In this document: piece by piece, positions 15,817 to 22,181 of the stretch
How the letters are laid out: the number at the start of each line of letters is the position of its first letter
Numbering within the stretch: the stretch's first letter is position 1
From: UBA4717 sp045536775
GTDB taxonomy: Bacteria > Bacillota > Clostridia > Oscillospirales > CAG-272
Direction: 5' to 3'
Assembly: GCA_045536775.1 (NCBI GenBank)
Contig: JAZSOD010000051.1
Location: 1 to 22,887, forward strand
DNA length: 22,887 bases
The notes under the pieces: model-generated
Told to the model about the DNA's origin: nothing
What the model saw: the letters and a program-made list of their open reading frames with translations, nothing else
The model's database searches: none
Program-made: the position numbers and the translations under genes

Positions 15817-17501
15817 CGTGTACCACCCGGTCTCTGAGTGCCGCCAAAGCTGCCTCTGCCCATATTCGGCATCTGTCCGCCGCCCATATTCGGCATCTGT
15901 CCCGCCATTGCGTTACCGATCCACTCGGTACCCGTAATAGCTCTTATTGCCTGCGGAATATACACGGTGTCACCCTCCTTGAGTGCGCCCGTGTCCTTTA
16001 TTTCTATATAGTTTTCATTTGAAATTCCCGTTTCGACTCTTACCGACATATATCCCACGGGAGCCGTGTCGTTTTCAGACTTAGTTCCGTCATCCTTTAC
16101 GTACACGACGTTACCCCTCTGCACCGCTGACGAGGGTATCGTGAGAACGTCCGCAGCCTCCTCTATTACAAGCTCTGCGTCAACGTTCATGCCCGAAAGA
16201 AGTCCCTCGGGCGGATCATACACCTTTACGGTTACGGGGTATGCGGTGGAGTTGTAGCTTGTCGTTCCCACAACGCTGACCTTGGTGATCTCACCCTCGA
16301 TATTTTTCATCGAGATAGCGTCGCAGGTGAGCAGTACCCTCTGACCGACCTCAACGCGACTTATGTCAAGCTCGTCAAGCGCCATATCAAACTGCAGATA
16401 CGAGAGATCGTATATTAGCGCCATCGTGGTCTGTCCGCGCGTAGCGTCGAGGGTGTCTCCGACCTTACTGTATTTTTCGATGACCGTTCCCGTTATGGGA
16501 GCCTTTACCTCGTAATCGTCAAGCTTTTCCTTGGTGTTGTCAAATGAAAGCTTGGCGTCGTCAAGCGATGACTTTGCGTCCTTGAGATTATTTTCAAGCG
16601 TCTCACTTTCAAGCTCACACACGAGGGTCTCGCCCGATGTTACCTGTGCGCCCTTTTTGATAACGCTTACCACGTCGCCGCCAACCTTTGCGGTGATCAC
16701 GGTTTCCTTGTTGTATGCGAAGCTTGATTTTTCAAGGCCGACGTAATCGCCGAAGGCGACCGTTGCGGTACTTACGCTGTGGATACCGCCGTCGGTATTC
16801 ACAACGCTTGCCTTTACGTATCTGACTATCTTGTCACCGAGAACAGAGTCGAAGGAGTCAAGCTCGTCTATTATGCAATCAAAGCTCTCGTACGAGCCGT
16901 CGATTATAACTACGCCCTTGTCACCGACTCCCAGCGCCTTCGCATCTGCCGCGGCAAAGGGTACGGTTATGTGCATAACCGACGAATCTCTGAGTGCGGC
17001 GAGCTTTGTTCCCGTCTGTACGGTGTCGCCCTCCTCAACGAAAACGTCGGTAATCACCCCGTTATAGTCAGAATATATTTTAAGGTCTTCAAGAGACTCC
17101 ACTATCTTATCGTAGCTTCTTTTTACCTTGTCATAGGAGATCTGCGCGCGCTCTATGGTGTTCTCCATATCCGACGAGTCTATGACATACATGATATCGT
17201 CCTTGTTTACGACATCTCCCTCCTCGAAGTTACATTCGAGAATATCCCCACCTACCGCCGCGGTTACGGTGTAAGAGTCTGCGGGCTGAAGCGTGCCGCT
17301 TGAGGACATTGTGGTCTGTATGGTGCGTCTTTGTACCGTGCCCTCGGCGTAGGTAACGCTTGGAGCACCGACTGCGCTTTTGGGGGCGAACATTCTGAGT
17401 CCCACAAGCGCGACGGCGACTATTACTATCACGACAAGCAGTATCACAAGTCCCTTCTTGCTTTTCTTTTTCTTGTTCTTTACAGAACGTGTATTTTCCA
17501 A
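15813..17501 (-). CDS. Membrane-fusion adaptor (HlyD/YknX/MacA type) with duplicated lipoyl-hairpin units, TTG start
   Basis: The adaptor of an ABC exporter: a lysine-rich cytoplasmic start, one membrane anchor at about 17-36, then an extracytoplasmic chain. Two lipoyl/coiled-coil units are seen, at about 77-172 (VGGDILECNFEEGDVV, helical hairpin 110-141, then GVITDVFVEEGDTV) and about 267-366 (VGGDVVSVIKKGAQV, hairpin 296-330, then GTVIEKYSKVGDTL). This explains the 562 residues against about 380 for YknX or MacA. A beta-barrel region follows (about 370-460). The tail is rich in Gly, Met, Pro and Asn with a repeat. The start is TTG at 17501 with AGGAGG ahead. It is the first gene of the operon and overlaps the ATPase start by four bases. 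Confidence 0.9.
   Translation of the reverse strand: MENTRSVKNKKKKSKKGLVILLVVIVIVAVALVGLRMFAPKSAVGAPSVTYAEGTVQRRTIQTTMSSSGTLQPADSYTVTAAVGGDILECNFEEGDVVNKDDIMYVIDSSDMENTIERAQISYDKVKRSYDKIVESLEDLKIYSDYNGVITDVFVEEGDTVQTGTKLAALRDSSVMHITVPFAAADAKALGVGDKGVVIIDGSYESFDCIIDELDSFDSVLGDKIVRYVKASVVNTDGGIHSVSTATVAFGDYVGLEKSSFAYNKETVITAKVGGDVVSVIKKGAQVTSGETLVCELESETLENNLKDAKSSLDDAKLSFDNTKEKLDDYEVKAPITGTVIEKYSKVGDTLDATRGQTTMALIYDLSYLQFDMALDELDISRVEVGQRVLLTCDAISMKNIEGEITKVSVVGTTSYNSTAYPVTVKVYDPPEGLLSGMNVDAELVIEEAADVLTIPSSAVQRGNVVYVKDDGTKSENDTAPVGYMSVRVETGISNENYIEIKDTGALKEGDTVYIPQAIRAITGTEWIGNAMAGQMPNMGGGQMPNMGRGSFGGTQRPGGTR
15858..15902. repeat. Two tandem 21-base identical segments (24-base period) in the adaptor tail
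   Basis: The sequence GCCCATATTCGGCATCTGTC (plus one C) occurs at 15858-15878 and 15882-15902. It encodes the repeated GQMPNMGxG peptide near the C-terminus of the adaptor. The nucleotide identity suggests a recent duplication or slippage. Confidence 0.9.
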
Positions 17502-17624
17502 AATTATCCCTCCTGTGAAAACAACTGTCTCTATTGTAAACCCCGAATATGACGGTTTTTTGACGGGATTTAGAATTTAGAGAAAATATTACCCATGTTT
17601 TTCATGTATAACGGGCGTTTTCTG

Positions 17625-17653
17625 TTGACTTTTTTGCCGTGTAATGTTAAAAT
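17625..17653 (+). promoter_or_regulatory. Sigma-A type promoter for DUF1643-asnA
   Basis: TTGACT at 17625-17630, a 17-base spacer and TAAAAT at 17648-17653; the predicted leader before the ATG at 17684 is about 24 bases. The same 182-base gap must also hold the promoter of the divergent exporter operon, for which only a weak TACAAT-like -10 on the minus strand was seen. Confidence 0.78.
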
Positions 17654-17683
17654 ATCGTCATAAGTTGTAATTTGAGGTGACTT

Positions 17684-18322
17684 ATGCATATTCCGCGTAC
17701 CGATACCAACAATATTGAGGTAGTGGGCTTCGAGGCGGCGCTTGACGATTACGAAGGACGTGCGCACGCCGATTTTTCATCAGACGATTGGCTATATATT
17801 CCGCCCTACTACTCGGAATACCGTTACATACTCGGCACAAAGGGTAAGCGTCCCCTTATATGCGTCGGAATAAATCCGTCAACCGCCGCACCCGGCGACC
17901 TTGACAACACCTTAAAGAGTGTTGAAAGAATCGCCCTTGCAAACGGCTTTGACAGCTTTATAATGTTCAACGTATACGCAGAGCGCGCAACAGACCCCGA
18001 CGATATGGACCGTGAGCTCAATAAGTACCTGCACCAAGAAAATATGAAGGCGTTTGAGTATATTCTGAAGAGATCTGAGTCGCCTGCAATATGGGCAGCG
18101 TGGGGAACGATAATAGAAAAACGCCCGTACCTTCCGCTTTGTGTGTGGGATATGATAGAGCTTGGCGAAAAATACTCTGCCGAGTGGTTTACCTCGGGCA
18201 AGATATCCGCAAAGGGTCACCCGCACCATCCCCTTTACTTAAAAAAGGATTCTCCTCTTGACAAATTTGATATAAAGGCGTATACCGCCGATATCCTTAA
18301 ATTCAGAAAGGAAACGTTATGA
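17684..18322 (+). CDS. DUF1643 family protein
   Basis: A 212-residue soluble protein with the DUF1643 pattern: a core of CVGINPSTA (Asn64-Pro-Ser-Thr) followed by DNT at 74-76, then MFNVYAERATDP (about 94-105), a WAAWG turn near 138-141 and GHPHHPLYL near the C-terminus. The biochemical role of the family is not established, to my knowledge. GAGGTGA at 17674-17680 supports the start. The stop TGA overlaps the asnA ATG (ATGA at 18319-18322), so the two proteins are made from one message in a coupled way. The N-terminal 40 residues are less conserved in pattern and may be specific to this lineage. Confidence 0.82.
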   Translation: MHIPRTDTNNIEVVGFEAALDDYEGRAHADFSSDDWLYIPPYYSEYRYILGTKGKRPLICVGINPSTAAPGDLDNTLKSVERIALANGFDSFIMFNVYAERATDPDDMDRELNKYLHQENMKAFEYILKRSESPAIWAAWGTIIEKRPYLPLCVWDMIELGEKYSAEWFTSGKISAKGHPHHPLYLKKDSPLDKFDIKAYTADILKFRKETL

Positions 18323-19323
18323 ACTTCCGAATTCCCGACGATTACAAGTCGCTTCTCGACCTCAGACACACTCAGGTCGCAATCAAAAAGGTAAAGGACT
18401 TTTTTGAGCAAGACCTTGCGATACAGTTAAATCTCACCCGTGTTTCTGCGCCTCTGTTCGTGCAGAAGTCCTCGGGTCTCAACGATACCTTAAACGGAGT
18501 TGAGCGTCCCGTTGCCTTTGACGTAAAGGGCGTGTGCGACGATGCGGAAATAGTTCAGTCTCTCGCAAAGTGGAAAAGAAACGCGCTCGGTATGTACGAG
18601 TTTGCACCCGGCGAAGGTCTTTACACCGATATGAACGCTATTCGCCGCGATGAAGACGTTGACAATATCCACTCGGTCTTCGTTGACCAGTGGGACTGGG
18701 AAAAGATAATCACCAAGGAAGAGCGCACTCTTGACACATTAAAGCTTACGGTAAAGAGAATTTACCGCGCGCTTCTTCATACCGAGTATTTTATCTCCTA
18801 CGAGTACTCGTTTATAAAAAGACAGCTCCCCGAGGACATCAAGTTCATAACCGCGCAGGAGCTTGAAGACACTTACCCCGATCTTACTCCCAAGGAAAGA
18901 GAGTACGCGGCGGCAAAGAAGTACGGCGCGGTGTTCATTATGCAGATAGGCGGAAAGCTGAAGTCGGGCAACAAGCACGACGGCAGAGCCCCCGACTACG
19001 ATGACTGGACCATGAACGGAGATATCATCGTGTACTACCCACTCCTCGACATTGCTCTCGAGCTTTCTTCAATGGGAATCAGAGTCGACGAGGAAGCGCT
19101 TATGAATCAGCTCAAGGAGCGTGACTGCCTTGAGCGCGCAGAGCTTCCCTTCCACAAGGCTATACTTGAAAAGAAGCTCCCTTACACCATCGGCGGCGGT
19201 ATAGGTCAGTCGAGAATGTGTATGTTCTTCTTGCAGAAGGCGCACATCGGTGAGGTGCAGTCGTCACTTTGGGACGAAAAGACACTCAAGGAGTGCCGCG
19301 AGCGCGGTATTGCGTTGTTGTAA
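18319..19323 (+). CDS. asnA: AsnA, aspartate-ammonia ligase (asparagine synthetase A)
   Basis: AsnA makes asparagine from aspartate, ammonia and ATP (giving AMP and pyrophosphate) on a class II aminoacyl-tRNA-synthetase-like fold. The 334-residue length is standard. Family marks visible are LTRVSAPLFV and LNGVERPVAFD near residues 39-68, the VDQWDWEK segment near 135, and the C-terminal GGGIGQSRMCMFFLQKAHIGEVQ region (about 292-315), which is the motif-3-like ATP site. The start overlaps the DUF1643 stop by four bases; no separate ribosome site is needed. A good terminator follows at 19338. Confidence 0.96.
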   Translation: MNFRIPDDYKSLLDLRHTQVAIKKVKDFFEQDLAIQLNLTRVSAPLFVQKSSGLNDTLNGVERPVAFDVKGVCDDAEIVQSLAKWKRNALGMYEFAPGEGLYTDMNAIRRDEDVDNIHSVFVDQWDWEKIITKEERTLDTLKLTVKRIYRALLHTEYFISYEYSFIKRQLPEDIKFITAQELEDTYPDLTPKEREYAAAKKYGAVFIMQIGGKLKSGNKHDGRAPDYDDWTMNGDIIVYYPLLDIALELSSMGIRVDEEALMNQLKERDCLERAELPFHKAILEKKLPYTIGGGIGQSRMCMFFLQKAHIGEVQSSLWDEKTLKECRERGIALL

Positions 19324-19337
19324 AGGGTATAAAAATT

Positions 19338-19371
19338 ACAGGGGTACGTGAAAAACGCATCCCTGTTTTTT
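19338..19371 (+). terminator. Rho-independent terminator after asnA
   Basis: ACAGGGGTACGT at 19338-19349 pairs with ACGCATCCCTGT at 19355-19366 (12 positions, one mismatch and one G-U), with loop GAAAA and a TTTTTT run at 19366-19371. Confidence 0.92.
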
Positions 19372-19388
19372 GTTTGATAAAATCGTTA

Positions 19389-19850
19389 GTTTTCGGAGAT
19401 GTTCATTTCTGTGCGGACAGAAATGAACCAAAGAACCGTCTAAGGAGAGGCGCGATGCCTCTCCTTAGATATCCTCTCCTCGCCAAAGGGAAGCTCCCTT
19501 TGGAAACCCTGCGACACATTTATCTACACATAAAATGGAGTTTGAGGGCGCAAATCCAAGCCCTTCGGGTCGCCGAGGTAGCGAAGCGGCGCCGAGGGAG
19601 TGAATGATATGCCGGGGGCTTATCAGAGCCGAGGCGTGACCGAACCGCAGTAGACCGTCGACCCCTACAAGCGAGATATAGAGATTTATAAAACTTGGTT
19701 TTTCGGGGATTCCAAAGGGGTTTACCCCTTTGTGCCGTTTCGCGGAGGGATTTTTAAGGGGACCCAATCGGAAGGGTCCCCTTAAACGGCTCTTTTCGTT
19801 CTTTTCTGTCCGTACAGAAAAGAATAAACCAACCAAACTCTCCGCAAAAC
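19389..19850. repeat. MITE-like non-coding element with long imperfect terminal inverted repeats built of matched hairpins
   Basis: Within the 663-base gap between asnA and the dehydrogenase, the left arm (about 19389-19511) aligns with the reverse complement of the right arm (about 19701-19850). GTTTTCGGAGA at the left end matches GTTTTGCGGAGA read inward from the right end, and both then reach TTCTGTnCGGACAGAAA. Each arm folds into three hairpins in mirrored order: 12 bp at 19401-19428 and 11 bp at 19799-19824; 13 bp at 19439-19469 and 13 bp at 19753-19786; 9 bp at 19483-19503 and 8 bp at 19713-19732. The core of about 190 bases is GC-rich and non-coding. No clear target duplication was found. 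Remaining gap sequence (19851-19986) shows nothing notable. It may be a non-autonomous mobile element or an interspersed structured RNA. Confidence 0.7.
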
Positions 19851-19986
19851 ATAATCAGGTCAACCAACCCATATAAGCTGCATCCGTTTACTCTGCACCC
19901 TCAAGTCTTTTGTTCGCGGTAGTATTAGCGACTTTGAAAATCAAATATCCCACTTGTCACTCTACCCGACTTGTAAATCACCGACC

Positions 19987-21117
19987 TTACATAAAGAGTC
20001 TGTCGTAAATATCCATCATTTCCTCAAAGCTTATAACGTAAGGACTGTTCTGGTAATTTGCCGCGCCCTTGACCGCGTCAATATATTCTCGGCGCTTTTC
20101 GGGAGAGAGCCTGAGCGCAACTCCCGACATCTCGGGAATGACTGCGGCTATCTCCTCGGGTGTGGTTTCAAGAGCTTTTGCGAACTCACAAAGCCTTGAC
20201 TTGCCGACCTCCGAAAGAGAGTTCTTTTTTATGTATTCACCGAGAAAGACCGCGCATGCCCTGCCGTGAGGGATCTGCGAGTATAACGTCAGACTGTAAC
20301 CGAGTGGATGGGGGAATCCCGTACCCGTTGTGTTTATCGCCATACCGCCCGCAAGCGAGCCCGCCATAAGATCGCGTCTTACTGCCGCGGCAACCCCGTC
20401 TGGTGTGGGAGTGCAGACCTTTTCGGCACCCTCGCGAAGCACCTTCAGAGCCGACCAGAGCTTTTTTGCTCCGTACGCGGCAAGAGAGCGCGAGATGTCT
20501 GTGGATTTCGGTGACAGATACGACTCTATACAGTGGCAGAACGCGTCAAGCGCAGTGCTTACCGTGTAGTTTTCGCAGAGAGAATAGGTATATCTCGGGT
20601 CAAGCACGGCCACGTCCGCATAGGAATAAGCATTTTTGAAGGTCTTTTTGACGTTAGCATCATCGAGCGTGAGAACCGAAAAATTGTTAGCCTCGCTGCC
20701 CGTGCCCGAGGTAGTCGGCACGAGAACGAGCGGAAGCGCGGGCGAAAGCTCGCGCACAAAGATTTCCTCGGGGCAAATATCGGGGTTTGCCGCAAACGCG
20801 GCTATTGCCTTTGCGGCGTCAAGGGGAGAGCCTCCGCCGATACCGATAACAAAGTCTGCACCGCACTCACGCGCGGCTCTGCCTCCCTCGAAGCAGACCG
20901 ACAAAAGCGGATTTTCACCGATCTTATCAAACTGCGTGTGCTTTACTCCGTGACCTTCAAGAAGCGCCGTGATCTCTCCGAGAGCACCGCACAGCTCGGC
21001 GCTTTTCTTTCCCGTTACGATAAACGCGTGTCTTCCGCGCACAAGCTCGGTATCAGCGCGCTCTGCGGCACCCTCTCCGAAGATTATTTTGGTCGGCATA
21101 TAAAAATCAAGCAACAT
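19987..21117 (-). CDS. Iron-type (group III) NAD(P)-dependent alcohol dehydrogenase
   Basis: A 376-residue dehydrogenase of the Fe-ADH family, which interconverts aldehydes and alcohols with NAD(P)H in fermentation. The N-terminal nucleotide domain has GIGGGSPLDAAK at 92-103 and PTTSGTGSE at 134-142. The metal site residues follow the family order: Asp191 and His195 in LDAFCHCIE, His270 in GFPHPLGY and His284 in PHGRA, with the normal 14-residue spacing between the last two. The start at 21117 has GGAG ten bases upstream; Met7 is an alternative. The substrate (butanol-, propanediol- or other type) cannot be fixed. It has its own minus-strand promoter and diverges from the cysE-cysS leader. 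Confidence 0.92.
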   Translation of the reverse strand: MLLDFYMPTKIIFGEGAAERADTELVRGRHAFIVTGKKSAELCGALGEITALLEGHGVKHTQFDKIGENPLLSVCFEGGRAARECGADFVIGIGGGSPLDAAKAIAAFAANPDICPEEIFVRELSPALPLVLVPTTSGTGSEANNFSVLTLDDANVKKTFKNAYSYADVAVLDPRYTYSLCENYTVSTALDAFCHCIESYLSPKSTDISRSLAAYGAKKLWSALKVLREGAEKVCTPTPDGVAAAVRRDLMAGSLAGGMAINTTGTGFPHPLGYSLTLYSQIPHGRACAVFLGEYIKKNSLSEVGKSRLCEFAKALETTPEEIAAVIPEMSGVALRLSPEKRREYIDAVKGAANYQNSPYVISFEEMMDIYDRLFM

Positions 21118-21144
21118 ATATATTTATCTCCGTCTTTTTTAATT

Positions 21145-21173
21145 ATTGTAACAGTTAACACCTCAAAAGTCAA
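21145..21173 (-). promoter_or_regulatory. Sigma-A type promoter for the alcohol dehydrogenase
   Basis: On the minus strand TTGACT (21173-21168), a 17-base spacer and TACAAT (21150-21145), about 28 bases upstream of the start codon. Confidence 0.82.
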
Positions 21174-21222
21174 TCTTGGGAGAGCTTTTGGAGGCGATAA
21201 AGCAGAATTTTTGAAAAAGGTG

Positions 21223-21251
21223 TTTACAAAAGCGAAAAAATGTAATATAAT
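21223..21251 (+). promoter_or_regulatory. Sigma-A type promoter for the T-box leader and cysE-cysS
   Basis: TTTACA at 21223-21228, a 17-base spacer and TATAAT at 21246-21251. Transcription from about 21258 yields a leader of roughly 240 bases that holds the T-box structure. Confidence 0.87.
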
Positions 21252-21273
21252 GATACTTGTAAGAATATTTACA

Positions 21274-21482
21274 GGCTTTGATCGGGAAGAATCCGCTATT
21301 GGCTCCGTGACAGAGAACTGCGCCTCGGCTGAAAGCGCATACGGAGTGGGTGGGCTGTGCCCCCGTGAGCCCGCGGACCGAATATCCGCGCGTTTTCCGC
21401 GTTAAGGACAATGAGCTACAAATTAAAGTGGGACCGCGTTATTACGCCTTTATGTTTTTTGCATACAGGCGTTTATTTTTTT
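21274..21482 (+). promoter_or_regulatory. T-box riboswitch (probable tRNA-Cys sensor) upstream of cysE-cysS
   Basis: The conserved T-box AGTGGGACCGCG is at 21427-21438, matching the AGGGTGGNACCGCG consensus that pairs with the tRNA acceptor end. Stem I can be drawn: GGCT (21274-21277) with AGCC (21368-21371), a K-turn-like bulge, CGGG (21283-21286) with CCCG (21362-21365), and CTCCGT (21303-21308) with ACGGAG (21341-21346), topped by AGAGAA and a TGCGC/GCGCA hairpin with a GGCTG loop. The 3' specifier strand GCTGTGCC contains overlapping TGT and TGC, both cysteine codons. A CGCGGA/TCCGCG hairpin at 21372-21390 suits stem III. The terminator pairs ACGCCT (21444-21449) with AGGCGT (21467-21472) and ends in TTATTTTTTT at 21473-21482. 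Confidence 0.92.
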
Positions 21483-21497
21483 GAGAGGAGAAGGCAC

Positions 21498-22163
21498 ATG
21501 GCAAACATATTTGCAAGAATTGCAGACGAAATAAAAACTGACGTGCGCGTTATCCGTGAGCGTGACCCTGCGTGTAAGTCGACAGTCGAAGCCGTGCTTC
21601 TCTACTCGGGCTTCCACGCGATAATCAATTACAGAATTGCCCATTTCTTTTATAAGCACAGATGCTTTTTTATAGCGAGAATGATAAGTCAGAGCACAAG
21701 GTTTTTCACGGGTATTGAGATTCACCCCGGAGCGACCATCGGCAAGGGTCTGTTTATCGACCACGGAAGCGGAGTGGTTATAGGTGAGACCACCGTTATC
21801 GGCGACAACTGTACTCTTTATCAGGGAGTCACCCTCGGCGGTACGGGTAAGGATACGGGCAAGCGTCACCCCACGCTCGGCGACAACGTAATGATCGGCG
21901 CAGGAGCGAAGGTGCTCGGACCGTTTACGGTCGGCTCAAACTCAAAGATCGCCGCAGGTGCGGTGGTGCTTGACGCCATTCCCGAGGACTCGACCGCGGT
22001 GGGTATTCCGGCGCGCGTGATACGTCAGGGAACCAAGCGTGTCGGCGCGGACCTCGACCAGGTGCATATTCCCGACCCCGTTTCGCAGGAGTTTTGCAGA
22101 CTCCACGCAAAGCTCGATGCGCTTGAGCGCGAGCTTGACGAGCTGAGGGGCAAAACAGAATAA
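21498..22163 (+). CDS. cysE: CysE, serine O-acetyltransferase
   Basis: CysE acetylates serine with acetyl-CoA to O-acetylserine, the direct precursor of cysteine. From the ATG at 21498 it is 221 residues, the short Gram-positive form. AGGAG at 21486-21490 lies seven bases upstream. The frame is open back to 21411, but that extension runs through the T-box terminator, so it is rejected. The C-terminal half is a left-handed beta-helix of hexapeptide repeats, with IEIHPGATIGKG, IDHGSGVVIGET (catalytic His89, paired with Glu74 where E. coli has Asp), VTLGGTGK and GKRHPTLGDN. Feedback inhibition by cysteine is common in the family and not visible here. It is expressed from the T-box leader and lies 18 bases before cysS. 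Confidence 0.95.
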   Translation: MANIFARIADEIKTDVRVIRERDPACKSTVEAVLLYSGFHAIINYRIAHFFYKHRCFFIARMISQSTRFFTGIEIHPGATIGKGLFIDHGSGVVIGETTVIGDNCTLYQGVTLGGTGKDTGKRHPTLGDNVMIGAGAKVLGPFTVGSNSKIAAGAVVLDAIPEDSTAVGIPARVIRQGTKRVGADLDQVHIPDPVSQEFCRLHAKLDALERELDELRGKTE

Positions 22164-22181
22164 TATTGATCGGAGATATAT

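Noticed and set aside
19465..19836. A 123-residue open frame on the minus strand in the asnA-dehydrogenase gap
   Set aside because: It runs straight through the hairpins of the inverted-repeat element, is rich in Pro, Arg and Ser without any domain, and has no convincing ribosome site. It looks like the kind of spurious frame such repeats produce.
20533..21405. A 290-residue plus-strand open frame opposite the alcohol dehydrogenase
   Set aside because: It is antisense to a dehydrogenase with all catalytic motifs, and its 3' part runs through the T-box promoter and stem I.
21411..21497. A longer N-terminus for CysE starting at the ATG at 21411
   Set aside because: The extension covers the T-box and its terminator, has no family similarity, and the ATG at 21498 has a good AGGAG seven bases upstream.
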